From assembly GCA_030844895.1 (NCBI GenBank), contig CM061223.1, forward strand, positions 11,109,994-11,173,993: a DNA stretch of 64,000 nt, read 5' to 3'. A model generated the notes under the pieces. That model was not told the DNA's origin, did no database searches, and saw only the letters and a list, made by a program, of their open reading frames with translations. Position numbers and translations under genes: made by a program. The stretch is from Ambrosia x helenae (Eukaryota > Streptophyta > Magnoliopsida > Asterales > Asteraceae). This document shows positions 22,701 through 32,211 of this stretch, piece by piece. The first letter of the stretch is position 1; every line of letters starts with the position of its first letter.

Positions 22701-22990
22701 TCACCCTGAATAGATAAAAATTCTCCACTAGGGAGGGGGACACGAACAATCTTCTCCTGACAGAGAATTTCAGCGTGTTGCTTGGACAACCAGTCCATGC
22801 CAACCACGGTATCAAAGCTACCTAGGGTGATAGGTAGGAGGTTGATGGCAAACAATTGCCCATCCAATTCGAGCTTACGGTCACGATGTGTATGGGTTAC
22901 CTCAACAGGCTTCCCATTAGCCAATCACAAATGCTCTTCCCCGAGCCCCATTGTTGTTGTTACCGTTGGAGTTATCGAGGTTTACAACCA
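19690..22990 (-). pseudogene. gypsy pol remnant (protease, RT, RNase H, integrase)
   Basis: Polyprotein that matures into protease, reverse transcriptase, RNase H and integrase. The protease zone (22990-22655) joins NNNGARGRAFVIG directly to NGKPVEV, deleting the catalytic DSG segment. RT blocks are YRLTPGKLQEL, MCIDYRELNKVTVKNRYPLP, YGHYEFLVMPFGLTNAS and the catalytic FIDDILIYFKS (22314-21943). RNase H and linker: 21326-20952 (YHPGKANVVANALSRK). Integrase: 20942-19827, with CLTCAKDK, WDGISMDF, SDRDGRF and QSERTIQTLE giving the D,D,E triad. Stops interrupt at about 22402, 20943 and at the GPE codon (19827), which cuts off the chromodomain end. Frameshifts occur at about 22316 and 21785. Not functional. 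Confidence 0.9.
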
Positions 22991-24097
22991 ATAAAAGGCT
23001 TGAAAATACGATGGCAGGTTGTTGTTGTGGCATGTACGTTCAAGGTATAAGAAAGTGCAAACGTGGAAGTCAGGGGAAATGAATGATTTAGCAAAATAGA
23101 TCTTTACTAGCTTGGAAAGATGCGAGGGCCTCAACCACCCTATCGTTGATCATAAAACTCAGTCTTATCTAAGTTAGCAAAGGGAAATGAAAGAAAAGAT
23201 AGGTAAGAAAAGGTAAGATCCAATCGTCGCCATGCTCTGTCTAGATAGTAGAGCCTTCATCCTCACTTTCCATGTGCTCGTCCTGCTCAGGTTCCCCTTC
23301 CATCCCTTCTTCTTCCTTTTTCGCGGTGTCAGGGTTATATGGTTCTTATCACGTACAGTCTCCTTCTCCGGTCCTGTGTAAGTCAGCTCAATGGTCAACA
23401 GCACCATTCGTTTCTCCAATCGTGTCTGTCAGTCACTGGTAGGTTTCGTCTTCCTTTGAGATGTTGCACTGCATCGCATGCCTTACGTAACTCCCCAAAA
23501 GTGTGTGTAATAAGCCCCGATCTAATGTGTTCCCATGAATCTACCATATACTTATGGGTAACAGGGATATGCAGTCATACGTCCGCCCGCTCATACTAGG
23601 CGTAAGGTACTAAAGTAAGAAATAAGTTCTATATGTGTAACCCAGTCTCGTCTGAGTTTCGAATGGAAGTAAGAAAGATCAAATAACAAGGAACAGAAAC
23701 TAATTGTCTCCTTGCTCAGTGAAAAAGGATAAGTCTCAGTATTTGAATTGCTTCACAGTTGATTCGGGTTAATGGTACCACGTCATGCGCATCGTGCAGC
23801 TTCCTGTGTACGTGTGCCACAACGCTCGCAAGGGCTCCCTCCCTTGTACTATTGTTGTTTCCTCACCCATGAGGTTTGTTAAGATACTACTCCCAGTAAT
23901 GCGCCACCTGGTGTAACCCTGGGTTCCCACCATTGACGTGTTCAGAATTAGGTCTAGAACTAGAAGATAACATATCTCCCGAAATCATATGCTGTAGATA
24001 TATGTAGCTAAAAGCTAGTTGTGCACTTAAGTTTTGAGTGTACTTATGCTATGATGATTATAGACTAGACTCAACATGCAGTCCTATTTCACTATAA
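22991..24097 (-). other. gypsy leader and gag region, no intact gag
   Basis: Only about 1.1 kb lies between the primer site and the protease remnant, too short for a chromovirus gag. No CCHC knuckle is seen. The 81-codon frame at 23174-23419 is lysine-rich and may be a gag scrap. Confidence 0.5.
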
Positions 24098-24115
24098 CCA
24101 ATGGCTCTGATACCA
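24098..24115 (-). other. primer-binding site, initiator tRNA-Met
   Basis: Minus-strand TGGTATCAGAGCCATTGG, three bases from the 5' LTR. Confidence 0.9.
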
Positions 24116-24118
24116 ATC

Positions 24119-26877
24119 TGTCACACCCTCAAATTTCCACGGCGAGGTTTATACCGCGAGGCGCATGACATACCAGGATCCCATAGCCATAAGTCATATG
24201 AACGAACTCTAAATGCCCAAACCATTTAGTTCGTTTTCAAAAACCAAGTTTAGTTAAGCTGAGGAAACGTAAACCAAATTTAAACCTTTTAAAACCATGC
24301 GCAAAACAACGCGCCCAAATTAAAACCATATGAAAGAAAATGTAAAAACATGATATATGATTTAAGTGTATGCCCAAGACCCTAAATGCAGTGAAGTGTG
24401 CAGTGCTTTCTAATCGTGGCACCGGAAGCTAACTACCTGCAAAAGCATGTATATCGTGGGTCAACAAACAATGTTGGTGAGTTCACTAAGTAAAGAAAAT
24501 GAGTAAGTAAATGCGCTGGTTTCCAAAACCACGTAACCAAGTAAAAGCGTAGGTCCTCCAGACCAAAATGTTCAAGTATCATCAGTTTAAGCGTGTCAGG
24601 GGTAGCTAACCCACTCAGTGTAACTAAACAGAATTATTGGGACACCTTCAGTAAATCGTAATTTGCCTCGATAACTGGTGTCTATCAACACCAGTTCTCA
24701 GATGTGGTCAGAAGTTCATGCCCGTGCCTCAAACACCTCAGACATGAGGTTGCTGCACAACCTAATAGCGCTATGAACTAATACCCCGCTCGCCTCCAGC
24801 GATTAGCCCAATAATATGCAAGGACTTTCCAATGATAGAGTGTTTAGTTTACAAAGGACCAATAAGTTTTAAACTGATTAAAAACCCGATCCGCACAAGG
24901 AATCGTAAAACCGACCCACACAAGGAGTCAAAACCCGACCCACGCAAGGAGTCAAAGCATCTCATAACCCGAGATGTAAAAGTAGTCCCAAACCGGACTA
25001 GAAAACGTTTTGTAAGTTGTCTCAAACCCGAGACGCATGCTTTTGAGAAAAGAATAGTGAAACTCACCTTAGGTTGCACGTGAATGATCCAAATCCCTCA
25101 AACAGTAACGAGCCACCGACTCCCTATTACAAGTGTCACTAGGTGAGTATACATGCATACCAACACATCATGCAACTCGATTGTCCAAAACTTCTAAAGT
25201 TCCAATCGTGTAGTGACGCCTAGTGACTCTACATGCACAAGTAAGTCCTACGTATCCCGTTGGTGATCATAATGATTATTATCAGTTTTATACCTTATAC
25301 ACATCTCCTATAAGTATTCATATAATTTCATGTCAAATACATATCATATAGGACTCCAAATAGTCACATAAACACATAATACACAATCTGCGTTTTTAGG
25401 ACAGATTGTGCGCCATGAAAACTAATTTATTTAAAATACTTAATCAATGATATAAACTCCCAAAGTTTTACTGAATATTCTTTGGGATTTATTTAATAAC
25501 CCATATTTGGTTTTTGTCCTAAAACTAAACACAAAAATTATTAAAATTCGTACAACACAGCTATGTCCAGAAAATTTCCACAACAGGTCAGTTTAGTAGA
25601 AAAATTCCCAAAAATTGTGTATTCACCCAAACGAGGTGAATCCACTTGAAAAAGCCAAGTTTTTCCAATATTGACCTCCTGTCCAAATTTCATAACTTAA
25701 TTGTTTGTAAAACTTGAGTTATACCCATTTAAAGTTGACCCAATTTATAACTCCGAAATTCTGATATGACCTTTAATCAAATAAAATTCCAAAAACATAT
25801 CAAACGACATCCAAATCAGATGATTTTGCCCATTCTAAAAGGCTAAGACCATGTACAATCCATTCATGCAAAGAATCGATCAGAACAACCAATTTAACAT
25901 CAAGATACAGCCCCTACAAAACACCCTAATGAATCTGCCAGAAACTGAAACTTGCTCCCCAAGTTATTCACAAACCCTAATCATGCATAAAAATCTCTAA
26001 TACATGCATAACTCATATTATTCTGATTAAACACCTATATTATCATACAAAAACCTTAATTATGATTACTAGAAACAATTATCATCATCAAATCACAATG
26101 AACGTTCAAGAACTCTCATTAACACATGTTATGCGATTATATACATGCATGCTCTATGATTTTTTTTTTTAAACTTTCCAACATTATTAATCATCATAAA
26201 TCATGTAAAGATTATACCTTTCAAAGCAAGAGTCCTCAAAGCCTAGAGATTGCACCGCAACTAGCTTGAAGGAATGAGTAGGATTGATGTTTGTTGAAAA
26301 TCAAGAGGATGGGGGTGGGGGTTGGTTCACGGCGCATAGAGGGGAGGGGTTAGGGATTTTTTTTTTTTTGTCTCCTAATTATAAGAGGGCTTGGCTTGTT
26401 GCCCAAGCAATTGGGTATTAGGGCCCCTTTTAGTCCATTAACCGGGCCCGTTAGTCATGTTCTAGTCCAATACCGGGCCCGATGATATTAATCACCCTAA
26501 ATTGCATAAAAACTATTGTTTTTATTATTTCATAACATATCAATCATAAGGTTCACGTAACCTGCATGGTTTACATATAAATTTTCAGTCAAGCGATAAT
26601 TCACATAAGCATGTACTCCACACAAGCATGTAACACTACGTTCATCACAATCCCATTGTGCTTATTATTATGTTTGCCAGATAAATCACCAACATTCGGG
26701 ATGCAGGACTCATGTGTGTGACAATACAAGGTTTTTCCTACTTATAACATTTGTTAATAGCATCTAACATATGTTAAGCCTACTTAACTAATCCTAGTTA
26801 AGTATTTGATCACTATGAATATGCAAGTTAACTAGAGTTCAATAAAAAATGTTAACCTGAAAATGCAGGGTGTCACA
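24119..26877 (-). repeat. 5' LTR, complete (2759 bp)
   Basis: Bounded by TGTCACACCC and GGGTGTCACA on the plus strand. It abuts MULE transposase codons at 26878. Confidence 0.93.
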
Positions 26878-28301
26878 GGTGTTTCATGAAAGGTCCATAC
26901 CCTGGACAGATCTTAACTGCTGTTGGAGTTGATTCAAATAATGGAATATATCCTCTAGCATATGCACTTGTGGAAGCTGAAACATTTAAGTCATGGTCAT
27001 GGTTCTTAGAAAATCTAGGTGATGATCTTGATCTTGATGCCAGATCCTATTTCACTTTCATAAGTGATAGGCAAAAGGTAATCTGTGTATTCTTCTTTTC
27101 TTTATATGTTATTTATTAGTTCCTAAAATACTTTGTTATTGCTTAGGGTCTAATTCCTGCATTAGCCAAGACATTCCCTAATGCTGAGCATAGGTACTGC
27201 TTGAGACACATCCATGAGAATATGAAAACAAATTGGAGAGGAGGTCAATTCAAGAACTTGTTGTGGGGATGTGCTAGTGCTACAACTGAAGCTCTGTTTG
27301 ATAAGAAGATGGAGGAAGTTAAAAAGGAAGATGCTAAGTTATATCAATGGCTAAAGGATATTCTAGTGGAAAGTTGGAGCAGAGCTCACTTTACTGGTAG
27401 GGCCAAATGTGATGTTCTGCTAAACAACTTATGTGAGGTTTTCAATAGACAATTAGTTCCTGGAAGAGAAAAGCCTATCATCACATGCTTGGATTTTGTT
27501 AGACAGTACATGACTAAGAGGATAATGGTGGTTCACAATGTCATTGAAAGATGTGAAGGACCTTTGACACCTTATGCAACTAAGATGTTTGATGCCATTA
27601 AAGAGGAAGCTGCAAAGTATAATGTTCTTATGGCAAGTCCAACAAAATATGAGGTAAGCCTATAATGTTTGATGCAATAATTTTATTCTATGGCTAATAA
27701 ATATGTGTTGGTTTTAGGTGAGTATGCCTGGGTCAGACCAACGTGTGGTTGACATAGAAGCCAAGACATGCACATGTAGAAAATGGGAGTTGACTGCAAT
27801 GCCTTGCAAACATGTTGTTGCAGTTATATGGGACATGTCTCAGCATGGATATGAGGTAGAAATCCCTGAAAGATGGGTGGATGAGGTGTATTGGCTAGAT
27901 ACATGGAGGAAAGTGTATAGGAACACTATTGAGCCAATTAATGGTAAGGACCTATGGAGACCATCACCATGCCCAACTACTATCATATCCCCAAAATTTC
28001 ATAAACAGATTGGAAGGCCAAAGAAAAAGAGGAGAAAGTCAGCCAATGAAGGTGATGAACCTGCAAGCAAGGAAGGTGGTGATCCAAACAACAAGGGAAA
28101 GAAAAAAGTCAATGAAGGGGTTGGATCAACAACTACCGTGGTTAAAAAGTCAAGAAAGGGGGTACAACAACTTGCAAAAAATGTGGAATGAAGGGGCACA
28201 ACTCCAGAAGCTGTGAAAAAGAGGTCAACAACCAAGCTCACAACAGTGCTCACAGTCAGCACCTCAAGATTGATTCTGATGATGTTGTTTTAAGATTATG
28301 A

Positions 28302-28843
28302 AGTTTTAAACTGATAATGTTTCTTTTGATGGTGAACAATGTTTAATTGTCATGTTTATGTTTCTGTTGTCTAAACAATCATGTTTTCTTGTTGAACAAT
28401 GTTTATGTTTAATTGTCATGTTTATGTTGTTGAATGAATGTGCAAATGGGTCAGTCATAATGTGCAGTTTCTATGGTCATATGAGATTTCTGAATGTATG
28501 CAGGTTAATGTGCAAATGGGTCAGTCAAAAATGTCCAGTTTTTATGGTCATCTGTTAAATGAATGTATGCAGGTTAATGTATGCACTTTCAGACGACTAT
28601 AAATGATGTACAAATGGGTCAGTCAAATGGGTCATTCAAAATGTGCAGTTTTTATGCAAATGGGTCAGTAAAAATGGGCAGTTTTTATGGGCATTTGTTA
28701 ACTGAATTTGTTGAACAGAATGCATACAGGTTTAAACACAAATTTGTAGAACATAATGTACAAATGGGTCAGTCAAATGGGTCATTATCATTTCATTCAA
28801 AATCAAACTTATTACAAGAACATAATGCATACACCTACATTAA
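28302..28843. repeat. irregular tandem repeats between the two MULE genes
   Basis: Variants of 'caaatgggtcagtcaaaatgtgcag' style units (core aatgggtcagt plus gtgcagtttttatgg) recur at least six times from 28443 to 28780, with 'gaatgtatgcaggttaatg' between some. The spacer between the converging genes is otherwise AT-rich and non-coding. Confidence 0.75.
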
Positions 28844-29179
28844 TCAACAAATACAAATGATGTACAAGACAAAGAACAACCAACTCAAAACAAGCATAAT
28901 CCTCAGCTTCCTTGCCTCATACACTCTTGCTTTTGCTAATTCTTGTTGTTTGTTCAAATTTTTTACTAATCCGTTGATAACCTTGGAATTACCTTCACTA
29001 ACAGGACCCTCTGCCCATGACACAAACCCACATCCACTTACACAACAGTGAAACCTTCGACTAGGGTTGGCTTCAGTCCATGATGTTCGAACCTGTGTTT
29101 CAGACCCACATCTGCAAATTGGAGGAACATCAGTCCATCTTGCAACTCGACGATGATAATTAGAGCTCGAATTAGACAT
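28844..29179 (-). CDS. GRF zinc-finger, membrane-anchored MULE companion protein
   Basis: 111 residues, intact frame. After an N-terminal serine-rich stretch comes a GRF-type zinc finger: CRCG near residues 23-26, TSWTEANPSRRF, then CCVSGCGFVSWAE, matching the C-x-C...C..C pattern and the RRF signature. The middle is helical and Lys/Leu-rich (VINGLVKNLNKQQELAKARVYE). The C-terminus MLVLSWLFFVLYIICIC is a single hydrophobic segment. GRF fingers bind single-stranded nucleic acid in other proteins. It lies convergent to the transposase, starts 79 bases inside the right TIR, and so resembles the two-gene layout of maize MuDR, though it is unrelated to mudrB by sequence that I can see. Role unknown. 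Confidence 0.7.
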   Translation of the reverse strand: MSNSSSNYHRRVARWTDVPPICRCGSETQVRTSWTEANPSRRFHCCVSGCGFVSWAEGPVSEGNSKVINGLVKNLNKQQELAKARVYEARKLRIMLVLSWLFFVLYIICIC

Positions 29180-29257
29180 TGGCTTTTGTGGGATTAGGGT
29201 TTCTCTTGCAAAAAGGGGAAGAAATGAAGTTGGGGAAGATGATCACAAAGGTTAACG

Positions 29258-29452
29258 TTATAATACAGACGAAATGACAATAATACCCCTCACGTGAGCT
29301 GCACGTGGGGGGTCCTAGTAACGGCAGATGGACGGCCGTTAGGTCGAGGATATAAACTGTTAGAAAATGAAAACACAGGTACTCATGGTGTTAAATCTGG
29401 GCTGAACCTGTTAGTTTGGGCAAACCACAGGGACGAAAACTGCAATTAACTC
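29258..29452 (-). repeat. MULE right terminal inverted repeat
   Basis: Inverted copy of 15528-15727. CACGTG motifs at 29291-29296 and 29302-29307. Probably supplies the promoter of the GRF ORF whose ATG is at 29179. Confidence 0.93.
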
Positions 29453-29461
29453 TTCTTTTTT
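29453..29461. other. 9-bp target site duplication, right
   Basis: ttctttttt, identical to 15519-15527. Confidence 0.9.
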
Positions 29462-29867
29462 AGAAGGTGATATACTTCTATTTCTATATTATCTTATTAA
29501 AGAAAAATGATGACCAACTTAAATATTTTCATTTCCGTACAACTTAACAAGCAACATATACAACATGTTTAAACATGAAATTTAAGGGTATTATGAGATA
29601 GTTGTAACAATTAAGACACTTAAAAGGTTAGTAGAGTAATTTTATCTTTTGTTTTTAGTTAAAAGCTAAAATCTCATCTTCATAATACCCTCCCTCCTTT
29701 CACCTCCCTTGTGTAATTAAACCACCATCAAACCTAATCTACTAATAACACTCTTTTGATTGAATTCTCAGTTACAAAGGCTTTTAAATTATCTTATGTT
29801 CAAAGTTAAAGATAATGAATTACTGAAATGTTTGTTTTATTTTTTTGGAAAGGTGATTTTCTATGTT
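29462..29867. other. Helitron-like sequence, no gene
   Basis: From 29487 (TCTATATTATCTTATTAAAG) the sequence resembles Helitron 5' ends, and 29520-29760 is alignable by eye with 33945-34170 (shared acaacttaacaagcaac and agggtat words). Ends not resolved. Confidence 0.4.
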
Positions 29868-30180
29868 GTGGCAGAGTTCATCACAACCCCCAGAAGGGGA
29901 TCTCTAAGCCACTCTACAATGGTCAGACTATGTTGCCTTAACCGGGTCCACGCTGACGCGAGAGTATCCGGCCCACAAGCGAGTCGAGGCTACGCATAAG
30001 GGGCACTAAGGCTTCCACCCGGAAAATTTCCTGCCACCTGCCACTTGACAGATGTTGCACCCTTCACAAGAGGGAAGTCTCTCTAGAGTAAATGCACGGT
30101 AATAGAAAACCGGGGGGCCATCAGAATCAAACATGGCCCCTCCAAAGAGGGTAGGCTCAACCATTTGTTTTATTGATGAT
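29868..30180. repeat. GC-rich insertion-like block, unclassified
   Basis: About 300 bases at markedly higher GC than the flanks, starting near ggcagagttcatcacaaccc and ending near ggctcaaccatttgttttatt with a T-run. Contains caccgg/ccggcc words and gaatcaaaca, which could be a degenerate box B. It may be a SINE or a TRIM piece; not provable here. Confidence 0.35.
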
Positions 30181-30544
30181 TACCTTTTTTTTGGGGTTAA
30201 TGGTTAATGTAACTATAAACAAGGGATAAGAAAGACATGGTGATAAGAAAGCGGTCGAGTTGATCTTCATCTTCGTTTCTTTTTTCCGCTCCCTATAGTT
30301 TGCTTCCCGACGCTGAACCTCTTGTTTTCGATAAAAATCACGGTATTTTTAAAATCAATTTCTGTCTAATTTGCATATTTGTTTTACCTTTGTTTAATAG
30401 TTTAATGTGAGGTGTTTATTCATTGATTATCTCTTTATTATTTTTTTATAAATTCATTTTGATTTAAATTTCTAATCAAAGAAGGAAAACTGCAATTTGA
30501 TCCTTACTAGGAGAAAGTAATTTTTAAAAAGTTGTTAAACCCAC
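30181..30544. other. no feature recognised
   Basis: AT-rich, non-coding. Confidence 0.3.
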
Positions 30545-30601
30545 CATAGTCGAGCGCTATTGGGGCAAAAAAGTGAAAAATAGCGCCCCCCACACTACTA
30601 C

Positions 30602-30625
30602 GGGGGGGGGGGGGGGGGGGGGGGG
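30602..30625 (+). repeat. G24 homopolymer
   Basis: Twenty-four consecutive G bases. Rare in plant DNA; could be real or an assembly/polymerase artefact. Confidence 0.85.
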
Positions 30626-30783
30626 CTATACGTTAAAAACCAGCGGCCGCGTTATATTAATAACGCCTGACAACATTTGATCCATCCAATTTCTTTTTGA
30701 CACGTGGCGGCCTCTTAAAAAAACGGTCAAAAATTTGACCGTTGTCTACACATTTCGAACGGTAAATTTTTTTTTAAACTTTG

Positions 30784-30791
30784 TATATAAA
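30784..30791 (+). promoter_or_regulatory. TATA box of the 30872 ORF
   Basis: TATATAAA about 80 bases before the ATG, preceded by an ACACGTGG-like word (30699-30706) and a gaccgtt/aacggtc palindrome. The same arrangement is kept in the 4560-4960 MITE. Confidence 0.5.
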
Positions 30792-30871
30792 CACACAAAC
30801 ACACACCATATTAAAAACATACCACCACACAAACTAAAAACATACCCCTTCAAACACACTACAAACCAGCT

Positions 30872-31270
30872 ATGGGTGGAGGATTTCCAAATGATCTTAC
30901 CGAGCCGTCGAATCTCCTGCGATACGCTTGCCGGAGACGTCGTGCACCGGTGTTTTCTTCTCCTCATGTTGATTTCACTGCAGAGGCGATTGTGTGGGCC
31001 GTAGATTACGTTATGGCTGAGAGAGGATTGGGGCGTCTACAGTTTGTAGAGACCCAACCGAACCCCACCCCAACCCCTCCTGACCGGGAGCTAACCGAGG
31101 AGGACCTGGAAGCTTTAAGGGATGCGATAGAAGAGGAGCGGAACAATTTTTCCCCTCCTCGCGAGTACTGCTGCATCCCCTTGGATGCGAGGTCCGACGG
31201 TCGCGATAGCGATCGTTCCGTGTCCCCGCCGTACTACACACTCATAGACTGGGACAATTACTCTCCATAG
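30872..31270 (+). CDS. hypothetical 132-aa protein, not recognised
   Basis: The ORF starts MGGGFPNDL and ends DWDNYSP at a TAG. It is GC-rich compared with the flanks and has a TATA box at a sensible distance. The N-terminal part is basic (YACRRRRAP), the middle holds an acidic helix (ELTEEDLEALRDAIEEERNN), and there are Pro/Thr (NPTPTPPDR) and Ser/Asp runs near the end. No signal peptide or membrane segment. I know no family for it. It sits inside a Harbinger-like element, so it may be an element-encoded accessory protein or a captured plant gene piece; it is not a recognisable transposase. Confidence 0.45.
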   Translation: MGGGFPNDLTEPSNLLRYACRRRRAPVFSSPHVDFTAEAIVWAVDYVMAERGLGRLQFVETQPNPTPTPPDRELTEEDLEALRDAIEEERNNFSPPREYCCIPLDARSDGRDSDRSVSPPYYTLIDWDNYSP

Positions 31271-31588
31271 GGGAGAAAATTAGGAATAATTATTTAATGT
31301 TTAAATAAGTAATTTAGGATTATCTAGTGTTTAAATTAATATTAGTTGTAACTTTTTTTTAATATTAGTTGTAACTTTTTTTAATATTAGTTGTAATTTT
31401 TTTTTAATATTATTTGTAATTTTCTTTTTTAATATTAGTTGTGTGTTTTTTAAATATTATTAGTAATTTTTTTTATATTTATTTGTCTTTTATTTTAATT
31501 ATTTTGAGTTAAAAGATTAAAAAAAATAATAAAAAAAATTAACCAATCAGAAACATGGGCTTTATAAATAAAACCCCTACCACTACAT
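31271..31588. repeat. short degenerate repeats after the ORF
   Basis: 'aatattagttgtaacttttttt' type units recur four to five times between 31340 and 31470. Non-coding 3' region of the same element. Confidence 0.6.
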
Positions 31589-31936
31589 TAGAGGTGTACA
31601 AAAAAACCGGTTTTTTAAAAAAAAAAAAACCTATATTACAACCGAAACCGGTTTAAAAAAAAAACGGTTTTTTACAACCGGTTTAAGAAAAAAACCGCTT
31701 TAAAAAAACTGGTTTTTTTTCAGTTTTTCTTCACCAAGGAAGAAACCGGTTTTTAAAAAAAAAACTGGTTTTTTAAATAAAATAACCGGTTTTTTAAGTT
31801 AAACCGGTTTAATAACCGATCCTAACCGGTTTCACCGGTTTGAGCTATCTGGGTTAAAAACCGGTTTTAAAAACCGGTTCGGTTATTAAAAAAAACCGGT
31901 TTTTTTTAAACCGGTTAACTGGTTTGTACACCTCTA
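31589..31936. mobile_element. hAT-type foldback MITE made of ACCGGTT words
   Basis: Ends TAGAGGTGTACAA and its complement TTGTACACCTCTA. Flanks cactacat (31581-31588) and cactacac (31937-31944) match at 7 of 8 bases. The interior is almost only aaccggtt words separated by A- or T-runs. Inserted in the Harbinger-like element. Confidence 0.75.
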
Positions 31937-32041
31937 CACTACACCCCTTTTTCACTTTCTCTCTCCATGCTGACTCAGCTGCCACGTGGACCAATCAAGA
32001 AGAGGGGCTTTATAAATAAAGCCCCCTCACTACACATGGTC

Positions 32042-32211
32042 TTAGGATAAAAGTCTAATAATATCCAGAACATTGTTATGATATGATATTATTGAATAGC
32101 CCCGCTTACGGCTGTGCGCATACAATGTATATATGTGTGGCCCTCGGAGGGCAAAAGTAAAGTTGCACTAATTTTAACGTTATTTTACTAATTTCGTGAA
32201 AATAACGTTAA
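32042..32211. other. short spacer
   Basis: Non-coding. Contains an ataacgtt inverted repeat (32178-32207) close to the SINE start. Confidence 0.3.

Larger units (their letters stand above)
17611..26877 (-). mobile_element. Ty3/gypsy LTR retrotransposon nested in the MULE
   Basis: The right (5') LTR is complete at 24119-26877; the left (3') LTR, 17611-19589, lacks its terminal 786 bases. LTR ends on the minus strand are TGTGACACCC and GGGTGTGACA. An initiator tRNA-Met primer site (24098-24115) and minus-strand pol fix the orientation. Pol order RT, RNase H, integrase and a GPE-type chromodomain remnant point to a chromovirus of the Tekay/Del type (inference from motifs). Gag is largely missing and pol is broken. 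The two LTRs differ only rarely by eye, so insertion is young compared with the decay of pol. Confidence 0.93.
15851..28301 (+). pseudogene. mudrA-like MULE transposase, disrupted
   Basis: Catalyses cut-and-paste transposition. Exon 1 is 15851-15914 (ATG, MWASLWMIREPD); the GT-AG intron 15915-16000 leads to the PB1-like N-terminal domain (FTIKLIHGGEF...). An acidic stretch follows (about 16550-16900), then the MuDR domain (NPFSVGDLFEDREE) and a CPWAVQISRPTENDLWEV segment. At 17521-17610 the gene breaks into a gypsy element. It resumes at 26878 with the MULE catalytic domain (FMKGPYPGQ, VDSNNGIYPLAYALVEAE, FISDRQKGLIPA), intron 27078-27146, HRYCLRHIHEN, intron 27654-27717, a SWIM zinc finger (CTCRKWELTAMPCKHVV) and a CCHC knuckle (CKKCGMKGHNSRSC). 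One-base frameshifts occur in an A-run near 17170, near 17530, and in a G-run near 28160. The piece between the DNA-binding and catalytic domains, including the first catalytic Asp region, is missing. Not functional. Confidence 0.93.
15528..29452 (+). mobile_element. Mutator-like element (MULE), 13.9 kb, with nested gypsy
   Basis: Terminal inverted repeats of about 195 bp (15528-15727 and 29258-29452) start GAGTTAATTGCA on both ends and differ at roughly a dozen or so places. A perfect 9-bp duplication ttctttttt flanks the element, the length produced by Mutator transposases. Inside are a mudrA-like transposase gene on plus (15851-28301, broken) and a small GRF zinc-finger ORF on minus at the far end (28844-29179). 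About 9.3 kb of the interior is a later gypsy insertion; without it the element would be about 4.7 kb plus a missing piece of transposase. Confidence 0.95.
30545..32041 (+). mobile_element. PIF/Harbinger-like element with promoter and orphan ORF
   Basis: The right end ccctcactacacatggtc, followed by TTA (32042-32044), matches the end style of the 4560-4960 MITE. Both elements also share the region 'gaccgtt ... aacggt ... TATA ... cacacaaaca' (here 30725-30810). The left end is not clean: it has a G24 tract at 30602-30625 and rearranged agcgcccc words. A younger hAT MITE (31589-31936) sits near the right end. Contains the 132-aa ORF at 30872. Confidence 0.5.
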
